Shown piece after piece: positions 45,588 through 54,916 of a DNA stretch of 64,000 nt. Each line of letters begins with the position of its first letter. The stretch's first letter is position 1. The position numbers and the translations under genes are program-made. Under the pieces are notes generated by a model. That model did no database searches and was not told the origin of the DNA. It saw only the letters and a program-made list of their open reading frames with translations. Source of the stretch: Burkholderia metallica (GTDB lineage Bacteria; Pseudomonadota; Gammaproteobacteria; Burkholderiales; Burkholderiaceae); NCBI RefSeq assembly GCF_902832845.1, contig NZ_CADFDB010000002.1, forward strand, positions 248,001 to 312,000, given 5' to 3'.

Positions 45588-46453
45588 AGGTTGTCCTCCC
45601 GGCGTCGCAGGATCGTGTTCTGGGTGGTCGCGACCACCACGACGATCGCGAGCATGATCATCGACAGCGCGCTCGCGAAACCGAACTTGTAGTCGTTGAA
45701 CAGGCTGTGGAAGATCTGCAGCCCGAGCGTGGTCGTCGCGCCGTCGGGGCCGCCGTTGGTCAGCACGAGCGGCAGCTCGAAGGTCTTCAGCGTGCCGATC
45801 GTGCTCAGCGTGATGTTCACGGTGAACGCCGGCGCGAGCAGCGGCAGGTCGATGCGGGTGAAGCGCACCCATGCGTTCGCGCCGTCGAGCTTCGCGGCAT
45901 CGTGCAGTTCGGACGGAATGTTCAGGTAGCCGGCCAGGAAGATCGCGGTCGAATAGCCGACGTACATCCACACGTGCACGGCCGTGACGGCCGGCAGCGT
46001 GACCGACGGATCGCCGAGCCATACCTGCTGCAGCGCGTCGAGACGCACGAGATGCAGCAGTTCGTTGATGCCGCCGCCGAGCGGCGAGTACAGGTACTCC
46101 CATACGAAGCCGGCGATCACCGCCGAGAACATGCTCGGCACCAGCAGCCCGACCCGCAGCGCGCCGCGCAGCCGCGGCAGCGAGAACAGCAAGGCCGCGA
46201 ACAGCAGCCCGAGCCCGTTCTGCACGATCACGACGATCGCCGCATACGCGAACGTGACGACGAGCGTATGCAGGCTCGCGGGATCGCGAAACGCCGCCGC
46301 GTAGTTCGCGAGCCCGATCCAGTGCGCATCGCCCACGCCGGAAAAATCCGTCAGGCTCATGCGCGCTGCCTTGAACAGCGGATACAGGCTCAGCAACGCA
46401 TACAGCGCGAGCGCCGGCACGGCGCACCACAGCAAGGTCCGGTTGCGCTTCAT
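45584..46453 (-). CDS. Carbohydrate ABC transporter permease (MalF/UgpA-like)
   Basis: A 289-residue inner-membrane protein with six predicted helices. It starts MKRNRTLLWCAVPALALYALL and carries the EAA loop as LNIPSELHDAAKLDGANAW. It pairs with the MalG-like permease, whose start codon it overlaps. The gene follows the binding-protein gene by 70 bases. Typical UgpA/LacF-type length and topology. Substrate is inferred from the operon to be a galactose-type sugar or oligosaccharide. Confidence 0.94.
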   Translation of the reverse strand: MKRNRTLLWCAVPALALYALLSLYPLFKAARMSLTDFSGVGDAHWIGLANYAAAFRDPASLHTLVVTFAYAAIVVIVQNGLGLLFAALLFSLPRLRGALRVGLLVPSMFSAVIAGFVWEYLYSPLGGGINELLHLVRLDALQQVWLGDPSVTLPAVTAVHVWMYVGYSTAIFLAGYLNIPSELHDAAKLDGANAWVRFTRIDLPLLAPAFTVNITLSTIGTLKTFELPLVLTNGGPDGATTTLGLQIFHSLFNDYKFGFASALSMIMLAIVVVVATTQNTILRRREDNL

Positions 46454-46523
46454 CGGGCACCTCCTTCGTCGAACCGCACCGCGCGCAATCGCGCGGCGCG
46501 GGAAATGTCAGCGGATACGCGGT

Positions 46524-47759
46524 TCATCGTGCGGCCGCATCCCACCGCGCGAGCAGCTTCGCCGGGTCCTGCCCGATGTCGAGGAAATACGCGGACATCG
46601 AATTCCAGATCGCCGTGAACAGCGTTCCGGTCCACACGCCCTTCGGATACAGAACGACATGCCCGTTCTTCTGCGCGGCCGAATACGGCTGCGCCTGCGG
46701 CGGCATCGCGTCGGCACCGCCCTCGAACGGGCTGAACCCGGCTTCCGCGTCGAGGAACTGGCGGTCGTTGTCGGGGCGTGCCCAGAACGCGAGCCATTTC
46801 TTCGCCGCGTCGGCCTGATGCGACGCCGCGTTGATCGCCCACGCGGTGCCGAGCATGTCGAGCGCGACGGGCCCGTTGCCGGGCACGAGCGCCGGCAGCG
46901 GCGCGAACTGGAACGCCAACCCCTTCGTCGCGCTGAACTTCGCGATGTTCCACGCACCCTGCGGCATCATCGCGACGCGACCGGCCTGGAACTCGGTCAA
47001 CCCCGTGCTCCATGCGCTCACGCCATCGTTCAGGCGCGGCGCGAAGCACTTCGCGTCGGCGAGCACTTTCAGCGCGGCCATCGACTGCCTGAACGCCGGA
47101 TCGGCCGCGAAACGCGCGCTGCCCGCGCCGACGAACGATTCGGCGCGAGCATCGGCGTCGCCGCCGCCGGCCGCGAGCCCCGACGCGATCACGAGCGCCG
47201 CGGGTGCCCAGCCTTCCTTCGCGGGCAGCAACATCGGCGTGATGCCGGCCGCCGCCAGCTTCCCGCACGCGGCTTTCAGCTGGTCGACGTCGGTCGGCAC
47301 CGTCGCGACGCCCGCGCGCTTGAACAGGTCGAGGTTCGCGAACAGGCCGATGCCGACCAGCTCCATCGGCAGCATGTAGGTCTTGCCGCCGACCTGCGCA
47401 TGCGCGCGCACGCCGCGCCAGATCGTCGGCACCCACTTCTCGCCGCTCAGGTCCAGCAACTGATGCGCGCCCTGCCACTGCCGCATCAGCTCGCGGTCGA
47501 CCATCAGCACGTCGGGCCCGTTGCCGCCCTGCAGCCGCGACGACACGACCGTCGTCGTGTCGTTACGCGACATGTACTCGAACTTGACCTTGATGTCGGG
47601 GTTTTCCTTCTCGAACTTTGCGATCAGCACCGCCATGTTGGCGGGCTCGGCGCCGCCGCCCTTCCAGCCCGTCACGTCGAGCGTGACCGGCGCGGCGCAC
47701 ACCTGCGCCGCCAACACTGAAAGGACTGCGAAAGTTGCCGCCCGAAGCCTGTTGAACAT
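46524..47759 (-). CDS. Sugar ABC transporter substrate-binding protein
   Basis: A 411-residue periplasmic binding protein (family 1, MalE/UgpB-like). The signal peptide ends at AQVCAA near residue 23; the mature protein begins PVTLDVTGWKGGG. Blocks ENPDIKVKFEYMS, GPDVLMVDRELMRQW and FQAGRVAMMPQGAWNI are typical of the class. First gene of a seven-gene minus-strand operon running to the lactonase at 40666. A perfect LacI operator lies about 115 bases upstream. GGAGA precedes the ATG. Confidence 0.94.
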   Translation of the reverse strand: MFNRLRAATFAVLSVLAAQVCAAPVTLDVTGWKGGGAEPANMAVLIAKFEKENPDIKVKFEYMSRNDTTTVVSSRLQGGNGPDVLMVDRELMRQWQGAHQLLDLSGEKWVPTIWRGVRAHAQVGGKTYMLPMELVGIGLFANLDLFKRAGVATVPTDVDQLKAACGKLAAAGITPMLLPAKEGWAPAALVIASGLAAGGGDADARAESFVGAGSARFAADPAFRQSMAALKVLADAKCFAPRLNDGVSAWSTGLTEFQAGRVAMMPQGAWNIAKFSATKGLAFQFAPLPALVPGNGPVALDMLGTAWAINAASHQADAAKKWLAFWARPDNDRQFLDAEAGFSPFEGGADAMPPQAQPYSAAQKNGHVVLYPKGVWTGTLFTAIWNSMSAYFLDIGQDPAKLLARWDAAAR

Positions 47760-48244
47760 CTGCTGTCTCCACGTCGTTGTTGAGTCGTTGCGCTCGGCCA
47801 GTGGCATGCGGCACGCAAGGCGGCCGCGATCCGTCGCGCTGGAAGCCCGCGCGTCCCCGTCGTCCGATTTATTTGGGAAAGCGCTTTCCCTATTGTGTCG
47901 CACAACGTGCCCGGCTTGCAAGCGCGGACATGAAGCGATCGTCTAGGGGATATCCCGAGGCGTACGGGATGGCGCGCCCGAGGTTCGCCGGTACGCGACC
48001 GGACGACGATGGAAGGTTCGTTCCGGTATCCGGATCGAAGGAATCGTTGTTTTAGGGAAAAACGCGTGTCTATCCAGATTTACGGAAAATTCGCGAAGAC
48101 GATGATGGTGCGCAAGCGCCCAGGCTGCCGCTTCCACCCTCGACGGACACAGAACAGCCGTCCCGCCGAAGCGCGCTATCATCGCATGTGCGACTTTCGT
48201 CCGGCCCCTTTTTGCGGGCTCCACTTCCAATTCGCTCAACCGAC
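47760..48244. other. Promoter region of the sugar operon
   Basis: This 485-bp divergent region separates the binding-protein gene (minus) from the FAH-family gene (plus). The left part contains the perfect operator at 47875-47890. Downstream of it, 48000-48240 has somewhat lower GC and probably carries the promoter of the plus-strand gene. No further gene or RNA is recognisable. Confidence 0.6.
47875..47890. promoter_or_regulatory. LacI-family operator upstream of the sugar ABC operon
   Basis: GGGAAAGCGCTTTCCC is a perfect 16-bp palindrome with a CG-centred LacI/GalR architecture, 116-131 bases before the start of the binding-protein gene. It matches the two sites around 39.4 kb, linking the two operons to one regulator. 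Confidence 0.88.
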
Positions 48245-49006
48245 ATGACAACAACTACCGAACGCGTGGACGGCGCCGCCCAGCATCTCGTCGCCGCCCG
48301 CCATGCCGGCTCGCCCGGCCCGCTGCTGCCCGATGCGCTGCGTCCCGAGAACGTGGAGGACGCGCTCGCGATCCAGCAGCGCGTGACCGACCTGCTCGGC
48401 GAACCCGTCGGCGGCTGGAAATGCGCGCTGCCGCCGCCCGACCGCGTGATCCTCGCGCCGATCTTCGCGTCGACGATCCGCGAGGCCGATGCGCCGTACC
48501 GCGTCGTCGGCGGGCCGATCGTGCGGATCGAACCGGAAATCGCGTTCGTGCTCGACCGCGACCTGCCCGCGCGCGAACGGCCGTACGACGACCGGGCCGT
48601 ACGCGACGCGATCCGCGAAGTGCGCATCGTGCTCGAAGTGCTCGGCTGTCGCTATGCGGAACCCACGCGCGCATCGAAGTTCGAGCTGCTGGCCGACGGG
48701 CAATTCAACCAGGGGCTGTGTGTCGGCCCGGTCGTACCCGACGGGCTGAACGTGCCGCTCGAGACGCTGGCGCTGTCGTTCGAAGGCGCGCTGAACCGCA
48801 CGATCGACGGCCGCCATCCGGACGGCGATCCGCTCAAGCCGCTGGTGTGGCTCGTCAATTTCCTCGCGTCGCGCGGCGATCCGGTGCGTGCCGGGCAGAT
48901 CGTGACGACCGGCTCGTATGCAGGCGCGATCGAGGTGCCGCTCGGCGATGCACTGACGGTCCGCTTCGGCGAACTTGGGAGCCTGTCGGTGACGTTGACG
49001 GCGTGA
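48245..49006 (+). CDS. FAH/MhpD-family hydratase
   Basis: A 253-residue protein of the 2-keto-4-pentenoate hydratase/fumarylacetoacetase fold. It shows ALAIQQRVTDLLGEPVGGWKCALP, IVRIEPEIAFVLDRDLP with the metal-binding Glu pattern, and LVWLVNFLASRGDPVRAGQIVTTG, which matches the MhpD-type C-terminus. The enzymes hydrate or cleave 2-keto acids using Mg2+ or Mn2+. It is on the opposite strand to the sugar operon. A role in 2-keto acid turnover downstream of galactonate is conceivable but not supported directly; aromatic catabolism is the other common context. Confidence 0.87.
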   Translation: MTTTTERVDGAAQHLVAARHAGSPGPLLPDALRPENVEDALAIQQRVTDLLGEPVGGWKCALPPPDRVILAPIFASTIREADAPYRVVGGPIVRIEPEIAFVLDRDLPARERPYDDRAVRDAIREVRIVLEVLGCRYAEPTRASKFELLADGQFNQGLCVGPVVPDGLNVPLETLALSFEGALNRTIDGRHPDGDPLKPLVWLVNFLASRGDPVRAGQIVTTGSYAGAIEVPLGDALTVRFGELGSLSVTLTA

Positions 49007-49223
49007 CGGGCGCGGTGCGTAGGCATCGCTAAGCCAGGTCGGGATGCTGATCGCTGACTACTGATCGCAGCGTGACGGCGGCAATCGATGCGCGGCGTCT
49101 TTCGCGACCGTAATCAGGTGCGCGTCTGCCCCCTCCACAGTGGCAGCCAATCGTCCCTCTACCCTTGAGCGACGACGACGTGACGTTCAGAACGAACCGA
49201 TGCAACGAACCCGGGGTGCTCCA

Positions 49224-49778
49224 ATGGATGAAACGACCGGCGCGATCCAACGCGCCGCCCGCTACCGCACGGCAAACGAGCAGGACGTCGACGCGCTCGT
49301 CCGACTTGTCAATGCGGCGTACCGCCCGACGACGGCCGCGGCCGGATGGACGCACGAATCCGCATTGATCGACGGCCCGCGGATCACATCGCCGCAGCTC
49401 GCCGCGACGCTGCGTACACCGGACACCGTCCTGCTCGTCGCGGAAATCGATGGCCGCATCGCCGGCTGCATCGAAGTCAGGAAAGACGGAAGCGCGGCCT
49501 ATATCGGCACCTTGGCCGTCGCGCCGTCGATGCAGGACCGCGGGCTCGGAAAGGCACTGCTGAACGAGGCCGAGCAATTCGCCGTCCGCAGCTGGAAGAT
49601 CCAAACGGCCGCGATGGTCGTTCTGTCCGTACGCCATGAGCTGATCGACTTCTACTTGCGCCGCGGCTACACGCGAACGGGCGAGCGGAAGGGCTACCCG
49701 TTGGACGCCCGCGTCGGCCGACCGCGAGACGCGAACCTGACCATCGAGACGTTGACCAAGGACATTGCGCCCGACTGA
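49224..49778 (+). CDS. GNAT-family N-acetyltransferase
   Basis: A 184-residue acetyltransferase. The acetyl-CoA-binding motif A is seen as IGTLAVAPSMQDRGLGKALLNEAE (Q/RxxGxG/A in QDRGLGKAL), preceded by the beta-strand VLLVAEIDGRIAGCIEV and followed by IDFYLRRGYTRTG, a standard motif B. Substrate unknown. Start uncertain: ATG 49224 is chosen because homologues begin near this point; ATG 49200 and a start at 49140 are also in frame and no ribosome site is decisive. Confidence 0.88.
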   Translation: MDETTGAIQRAARYRTANEQDVDALVRLVNAAYRPTTAAAGWTHESALIDGPRITSPQLAATLRTPDTVLLVAEIDGRIAGCIEVRKDGSAAYIGTLAVAPSMQDRGLGKALLNEAEQFAVRSWKIQTAAMVVLSVRHELIDFYLRRGYTRTGERKGYPLDARVGRPRDANLTIETLTKDIAPD

Positions 49779-49915
49779 TACCGCAGGCCGACACGTCCGC
49801 TCCTTCGCAACGACATGCGCTGCCCCGCCCGCGCCGGCGTGATACCGTTGTACATCGTCGCTCGCTCCGGCCCGCTCCGCCGCGCCCGCGCACCGCTTTC
49901 ACGCCGATCCCGAAC

Positions 49916-51328
49916 ATGTCGCTGACACCGCTTCCCGCCTTGCTCGACGAAACCCTGCGCACCGTCGCACGCCGCTACCGGCTGCCGCCGCTCGACCGCG
50001 CGCTGTCGCCGGCCGACGCCGCGAACCCGGCCGCCACGCTGGCGATCGTGATCGAGGAAGCGCGCCGGACGCGCAGCGACGGGCAGACACCCGGCGCGGC
50101 ACTGCGGCAGCGCTTCATCGACGCGCTCGCACGGATGATCCGCGATGCGATGGATCCGCACGGCGGCGACCCCGCCTTCCAGGCCGCGGTGCTGCGACAC
50201 GATGCGCCGAGCGTGCGCGAATACGCGTCGTTGACCGCGCACGCCGAACAGGACCGCCGCGCGCTGCATTCGGCCGTCAACGCGATCGCGCACCCGGCCA
50301 AGCTCGAGCGCAGCGCCCGCCCGTGGCAACGCGACGGGCTCGCGCGGCTGCATGCGGCCGCCACCGCCGCGTCGTGGGCCGACCTGCACGACACGCTGCG
50401 GCAGTTGCTCGCGCTGCCCGACATGGCGAGCGACGCCGCATTCGAGCAGGACATCGTCAAGTTGAAAGACAGCCCCGCGCTCGCACGCATGCTGCGCGTC
50501 GACGCGCTGGCCGCGGACGAGCACGTGCGCCGCTATCGCGCGCTCTGGGTTCGCCATGGTCCGCTCGAAGGCAGCACGGTCGCCGTCGCGCAGGGCGTCG
50601 CGTCGCAGCGGCGCGGCGCCGCCGCCGAAGCGCTGGCCGCGCAGGCGCTCGACGCGCTGGCCCGCCGGCTCGACGCCGTCGACGCGCGCCGCACGTACCG
50701 GGTGGTGACGTCGATGCGCGTGCCGTCGTCGATACCGGGCCGGCACGATCGCGCGAAAACCGAATGGGACGCGGTCCTGCTCGAACGCCCGCGCGACGAC
50801 GACCCGGCACCCGCATGGAAAGTGCGCTTCCTCGTCGAAGCGAAGGCGTCCGCGGATGCCGCGACGACCGATCTGCCGCGGCTGCTGCGCGGCCTGACCC
50901 TGCTCGCGCAGGCCGACCCGGATACGATCTATGCGTTCGAGACGCACCAGGGCACGGTGCGCGTGCACGGCGCGTCGCTGCGCGCGCTGACGACCGACGA
51001 CGCCACGCTGCCCCGGGAAGTGCTCTATTGCTGCGATGCGTCCGCGGACGCGACGCCGCGCCTGCTCGGCGCCGCGAGCCGAATGCAGTTGCTGTCGGCG
51101 CAAGCCAGCCTCGCATACGCGAGCGCGCTCGCGCAGCAGCCGGATGCCGACCCGGACGGCCTGGGCGTCGTCTGGCACGCGCTGCTGACGCTGCCGCAAT
51201 GGCATGCCGTGCTGCATCAGTACCCGTCGTTGCGGCAGGTTCGCGAATTGATGGTGGCGATCGACGACTTGCGCGCCGCGATCGACGATGTCGATGAAGG
51301 CGGCGTGGCGAGCAGCGTCTACGCGTGA
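49916..51328 (+). CDS. Hypothetical protein with a PD-(D/E)XK-nuclease-like signature
   Basis: A 470-residue cytoplasmic protein, Ala/Arg-rich and strongly helical in its first 220 residues (RRGAAAEALAAQALDALARRL). Between about residues 265 and 320 it shows a beta-rich segment with EWDAVLLERP followed by VRFLVEAKAS. The D...ExK spacing (Asp in EWDAVLL; Glu and Lys in VEAKAS) resembles the active site of PD-(D/E)XK nucleases, and a preceding helix could supply the missing element. I do not recognise the family. High GC and codon use match the host. No neighbour clarifies the role. Confidence 0.75.
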   Translation: MSLTPLPALLDETLRTVARRYRLPPLDRALSPADAANPAATLAIVIEEARRTRSDGQTPGAALRQRFIDALARMIRDAMDPHGGDPAFQAAVLRHDAPSVREYASLTAHAEQDRRALHSAVNAIAHPAKLERSARPWQRDGLARLHAAATAASWADLHDTLRQLLALPDMASDAAFEQDIVKLKDSPALARMLRVDALAADEHVRRYRALWVRHGPLEGSTVAVAQGVASQRRGAAAEALAAQALDALARRLDAVDARRTYRVVTSMRVPSSIPGRHDRAKTEWDAVLLERPRDDDPAPAWKVRFLVEAKASADAATTDLPRLLRGLTLLAQADPDTIYAFETHQGTVRVHGASLRALTTDDATLPREVLYCCDASADATPRLLGAASRMQLLSAQASLAYASALAQQPDADPDGLGVVWHALLTLPQWHAVLHQYPSLRQVRELMVAIDDLRAAIDDVDEGGVASSVYA

Positions 51329-51378
51329 CGCACGAAACGGGGCCGCCGCATGGCAGCCGCAACGCGCTGCCCGCCCAC

Positions 51379-52431
51379 TCAGTTGGTTAGCACGCCGAAC
51401 GGCAGCGTCCACCCTGCCAGCCGGCCGCCATCCGCCCACCGATCGTCGGCCGCATCGCAGGGCAGCAGCACCGGCGCGGTCGCGCATTCGAGCGTTTCCT
51501 TCGGCGTATGGCCGAACTCCGCCTTGAACAGCCGGTGGAAATACTTCTCGTCGGGAAAGCCGTGCGCCCATGCGATCTCCGCGATGCGCCGATGCCGGCG
51601 CTGCGGGTCGCCCAGCACGTGGTACGCGTGACGCAGCCGCCGGCGCGTGATCTGCCGCATCACGCCGCCGTCTTCCTTGAACAGTTGATAGAGCCGCGCT
51701 CTCGACACACCGATATCGCGGCAGATCCGGTCGGGATCGAGATCGGGTTCCAGCAGGTGCACGTCGATGTAGCGTCGCACCCGTTCGGCCAGCGCCCCGT
51801 CGATCGGGCCGCATGCGTCGTGCAGCGCCTGCGTGGTCGGGGACACGGCCGCGCTCAACAGCAACAGCATCGATTGCACGATGCCGGGGATCTCGTGCGT
51901 GCGCAGCTTCGACAGATTGCGGAACAGCGACAGCATGTGGTCGCCGACCAGCCGCCCCACGCCGCTCGTCAGCGTCTGGCCGTGCGCCCGCGCCGCATGA
52001 CTCGGCAGCAGGTATCTGGGCACGACGAGGCTGATCACGTCGCCGGCCTCGACCCTGCAGTCGTTGACCTGCGCGACGTCGTAGACGAACAGTTCGCCGG
52101 CGCCCTTGACCAGTTCGGGCCCGCCGATATGGCTGGCCACCCGCCCGCCGAGCAGCAGCGTGAAGCGGATCGAATCCTGGCCGTCGAGCCGGATCCGCCG
52201 CGTGGTCCGATTGACCCGATAGACCGGCGCGCGCGATCGCCAGTGCCGGCCCGACAGGATCAGCGGGCCGAGCGCCGCGCCGCTCGCTTCCGCGTCGAAC
52301 GGGCCGTGACCGCCGTCATCGTCGAGGCGGTAATCGCACAGCATGTCCTTGACCCAGACGTGGAACCGGTCCGGCTCCGGGTAATCGATGGTGCGAAACT
52401 TGAAAACGGGGACGAATTCCGCTTGATCCAT
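51379..52431 (-). CDS. AraC-family transcriptional regulator
   Basis: A 350-residue AraC/XylS regulator. The C-terminal DNA-binding domain has two helix-turn-helix units: DRICRDIGVSRARLYQLFK and IAEIAWAHGFPDEKYFHRLFKAEFGHTPKE. The N-terminal half resembles the AraC-binding-like domain 2 of the NahR/XylS-like group (LLLGGRVASHIGGPELVKG). A hydrophobic tail of about 30 residues follows the second helix-turn-helix. It converges with the gene ending at 51328 and its target is not evident. Confidence 0.92.
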   Translation of the reverse strand: MDQAEFVPVFKFRTIDYPEPDRFHVWVKDMLCDYRLDDDGGHGPFDAEASGAALGPLILSGRHWRSRAPVYRVNRTTRRIRLDGQDSIRFTLLLGGRVASHIGGPELVKGAGELFVYDVAQVNDCRVEAGDVISLVVPRYLLPSHAARAHGQTLTSGVGRLVGDHMLSLFRNLSKLRTHEIPGIVQSMLLLLSAAVSPTTQALHDACGPIDGALAERVRRYIDVHLLEPDLDPDRICRDIGVSRARLYQLFKEDGGVMRQITRRRLRHAYHVLGDPQRRHRRIAEIAWAHGFPDEKYFHRLFKAEFGHTPKETLECATAPVLLPCDAADDRWADGGRLAGWTLPFGVLTN

Positions 52432-52578
52432 GACAGTATTTTTATCGAGCCGACACGAGAGGATAGATCGGTTCGTCGATTATCGGACCAAATTGCGCCG
52501 GCGCAAGGCCGGCGCGGCGGATCGTCCCGCAGGCGGTCGCCCGGCGCGCCGCGACGGGCGCCGTCGTTGCCGCGGCCA

Positions 52579-52905
52579 TCAGCGTTGCGGATGGCATTCC
52601 CAGTTGTTGTACGTCGGCCGATCGATCGGCGTGAGCCCCGGAATCATGAACACCGTGCAGCCGAAACGCCGCCCCTTGCCGGTCGTCGCGTCGTAACTCA
52701 CCTTCTGGCCGCCGAGGCCGTCCTTCTTCCCGTACTGCACGTTGGCGATCGTGATCTCGTCCGACGACGCGAGCCCGAGCGTCTTCGCGGTCGACGTCTG
52801 CACGTCGACCATGTTCATCTGCGTCGACCCGCACGCGGACAACAGGAGGCCGGCGAGCGCCGCGCCCAGCGCGGTCCGTCCGGTGCAATGCAAGGTTTTC
52901 TTCAT
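52579..52905 (-). CDS. Small lipoprotein
   Basis: A 108-residue predicted lipoprotein: signal sequence with lipobox LLLSACGS (Cys about residue 25), then a short domain with DEITIANVQYGKKDGLGGQ, RRFGCTVFMIPG and a second cysteine near the C-terminus (WECHP), which may form a disulfide. AAGGAG lies 9 bases before the ATG. No family is recognised. It lies 37 bases downstream of the larger lipoprotein gene on the same strand, so the two are probably co-transcribed. Confidence 0.78.
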   Translation of the reverse strand: MKKTLHCTGRTALGAALAGLLLSACGSTQMNMVDVQTSTAKTLGLASSDEITIANVQYGKKDGLGGQKVSYDATTGKGRRFGCTVFMIPGLTPIDRPTYNNWECHPQR

Positions 52906-52942
52906 GGTCTGATTTCTCCTTCGACTTCCCGATGCCGGCCGG

Positions 52943-54457
52943 TTACGAACCCGGCGTATAAAAACTGGACTGGATCTGGCTGCCGATATTCGTGACATAC
53001 GATTGCCAGACGAGCGCCATCGCTCCCGCCGCATTGACGGCCAGCGCCGGCCACGATCCGCTCTGCGGATCCAGCGTCGCCGTGCTCCACGCCCCCTTCC
53101 GATAGCTGGCCGCGAAGACGACCGTCGCGTTCGGCGTGCCCGTGTCCTCCCATGCGACCGACACGTTGCCGGCCGGATCGATCACGAGCGGCGGGTACTG
53201 GAGCGCCGCGCCGTTCAGGTGTTCCGTCAGCTTCTGCAGCGGGCCCCAGTTTCCGCCGGCGTCCGATACGCTCGCCTGCAGGACGGCGCCGCCCTCCGCC
53301 CACATCGCGGCGGCCACGCCGTTTTCGTTGACGGTCAGCATCGGCGTCGCGATGAACCCGGTGGGCACCGCGATCGCCGGGGCGACGGGCTGCGCGGGCT
53401 GCCATCCGGTGCCGGAGACATAGCGCTGCGACATCGTGCTGGTGTAGAGCTTGCCGCCCGTCACGTCGAGTTGCCCCCAGACCAGCGTGATGTTGCCCTT
53501 CGCATCCATGCCGGCCGTCGGCGAGACGATCGTCGTGAACAGGCTCGAATTCGACACCGCCTGATTGACGTTGGCCCAGCCGTTGGTCGCGTCGTACGTG
53601 GCCGTCCACAGCGCCGACTTCGTATGGTTGGTCTGCCGCCACGCGAGCACGGCCCGGCCCGACGACAGGACCGAGATCATCGGCCTCACGTTGTCGGTGT
53701 CGCCGGTCACGGCGTCGGGGCCGGTCTGCACCGGCATCTGGATCAGTGCCGTCGGCGACCACTGTCCGGCCTGCGTATAGCGCGACCACGCGATGCGCGT
53801 ATCGAGCAGGCTGATCGACTGCGTCCACGCGACGAGCGCGTTGCCCTGACTGTCCATGCCGGCCGTATAGGACGAGCCGGCCATGTCCGGCGCCAGCGAG
53901 ACCGGCGTGCCCCACCCGGTGCCCGGGCTGTACGGGCGCGCCCACAGCGCATAGGTGTTGGGGCCCGGCGTCCATTCGGTCCAGAACGCGACCGCCTGCC
54001 CGCTCGCGTTGCCGACCAGTTGCGGCTGCACCCCGGTCAGCGAATTCATCGCATGCGAACCGTCGCTCGTGTCGAGCCGCGTCGCGCTTCCCCAGCCGGA
54101 GCCCGCCACATAGCGCGCGCCCCACATTTCGTTGCCGGTCGTGCCGGCCGTGCCGTTGGTCATCCAGGTGGCGAGCGCATTGCCGCTCGCGTCGAGTGTC
54201 ACGCTGGGCTCGCCTTCCGGTCCCTTGCCGTCCACGGCCGCCGCCTTCGACCAGCCGGCCTGCGGCTGCGTGGTTCCGCCGTCCGTCGGTCCGCCATTCG
54301 AACCGCCGTTCGAACCGCCGGGCGAGGTCGGACCGGAAGGTGAACCGGGCTTGTCCGGCGACGTCGACGACGCGCCGCCGTTCGTGGCGACGTCGTCGCC
54401 GCCGCATGCGGACAGCGCGAGCGCGGCTGCCATGACCATCCATGCAATGGGTTTCAT
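52943..54457 (-). CDS. Lipoprotein with beta-propeller-like repeats
   Basis: A 504-residue lipoprotein. Signal sequence and lipobox ALALSACGGD (Cys about residue 18) are followed by a Gly/Ser/Pro-rich linker (25-65) and then a repetitive body. Units of about 50 residues share patterns such as GNALATWMTNG, GQAVAFWTEWT, GNALVAWTQS, GRAVLAWRQTN, GNITLVWGQLD and GNVSVAWEDTG, consistent with a beta-propeller of seven or so blades on the cell surface or in the periplasm. GAGGA precedes the start at 54457. Function unknown; a ligand-binding or adhesion role is only inferred from the fold. Confidence 0.8.
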   Translation of the reverse strand: MKPIAWMVMAAALALSACGGDDVATNGGASSTSPDKPGSPSGPTSPGGSNGGSNGGPTDGGTTQPQAGWSKAAAVDGKGPEGEPSVTLDASGNALATWMTNGTAGTTGNEMWGARYVAGSGWGSATRLDTSDGSHAMNSLTGVQPQLVGNASGQAVAFWTEWTPGPNTYALWARPYSPGTGWGTPVSLAPDMAGSSYTAGMDSQGNALVAWTQSISLLDTRIAWSRYTQAGQWSPTALIQMPVQTGPDAVTGDTDNVRPMISVLSSGRAVLAWRQTNHTKSALWTATYDATNGWANVNQAVSNSSLFTTIVSPTAGMDAKGNITLVWGQLDVTGGKLYTSTMSQRYVSGTGWQPAQPVAPAIAVPTGFIATPMLTVNENGVAAAMWAEGGAVLQASVSDAGGNWGPLQKLTEHLNGAALQYPPLVIDPAGNVSVAWEDTGTPNATVVFAASYRKGAWSTATLDPQSGSWPALAVNAAGAMALVWQSYVTNIGSQIQSSFYTPGS

Positions 54458-54916
54458 CGGAATCCTCTTTTTGTCGTTCTCCGGCTTACTCTCGTCAGCC
54501 GTTCGCCGACACGCTGCATCGCGCCGGCCAGTCGATTGATAAGCAGTGCTATTGAACAGGCATGAAAACCGGCGTTCGTTCCCGTCATGCCCGATTCCGT
54601 CGTGCGAATCGATGCGAACGCCGCTTTCTGCAGACCGCCCCCGTCGGGCAGCGCGGACACGACGTGTCATCTATCGACGGATGTCCGTCGCTGCCGGCTG
54701 CATCTTAATTCAGGGCGTCCGGATTCAAGGTGGCGTTGCGTCTACAGTGAGTGGACTTCCGTTTCGCCCGCCCGCATCTGCGGAAACCGGCGCCTGGCCT
54801 GCGCGCGCTCGCGGCCGAATCAGCCCGAGTGGCCGGTGCGGTACGATACGCGCCGGGGCGAAACGCCTCGCCTGAGAGACCCGGCCGCTGCGGCCTCACA
54901 CCCGGGACAAGAAAAA
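54458..54916. other. Divergent intergenic region without a recognisable gene
   Basis: This 459-bp stretch separates the propeller lipoprotein (minus) from the exported helical-repeat protein (plus). It must contain both promoters. Open frames run through it but are extensions of the neighbouring genes' frames without a start signal. No clear operator, hairpin or RNA gene was seen. Confidence 0.5.

Noticed and set aside
49694-51814. A 706-codon minus-strand frame opposite the PD-(D/E)XK-like gene
   Set aside because: Arg-rich composition without motifs; the plus-strand gene has normal composition and start.
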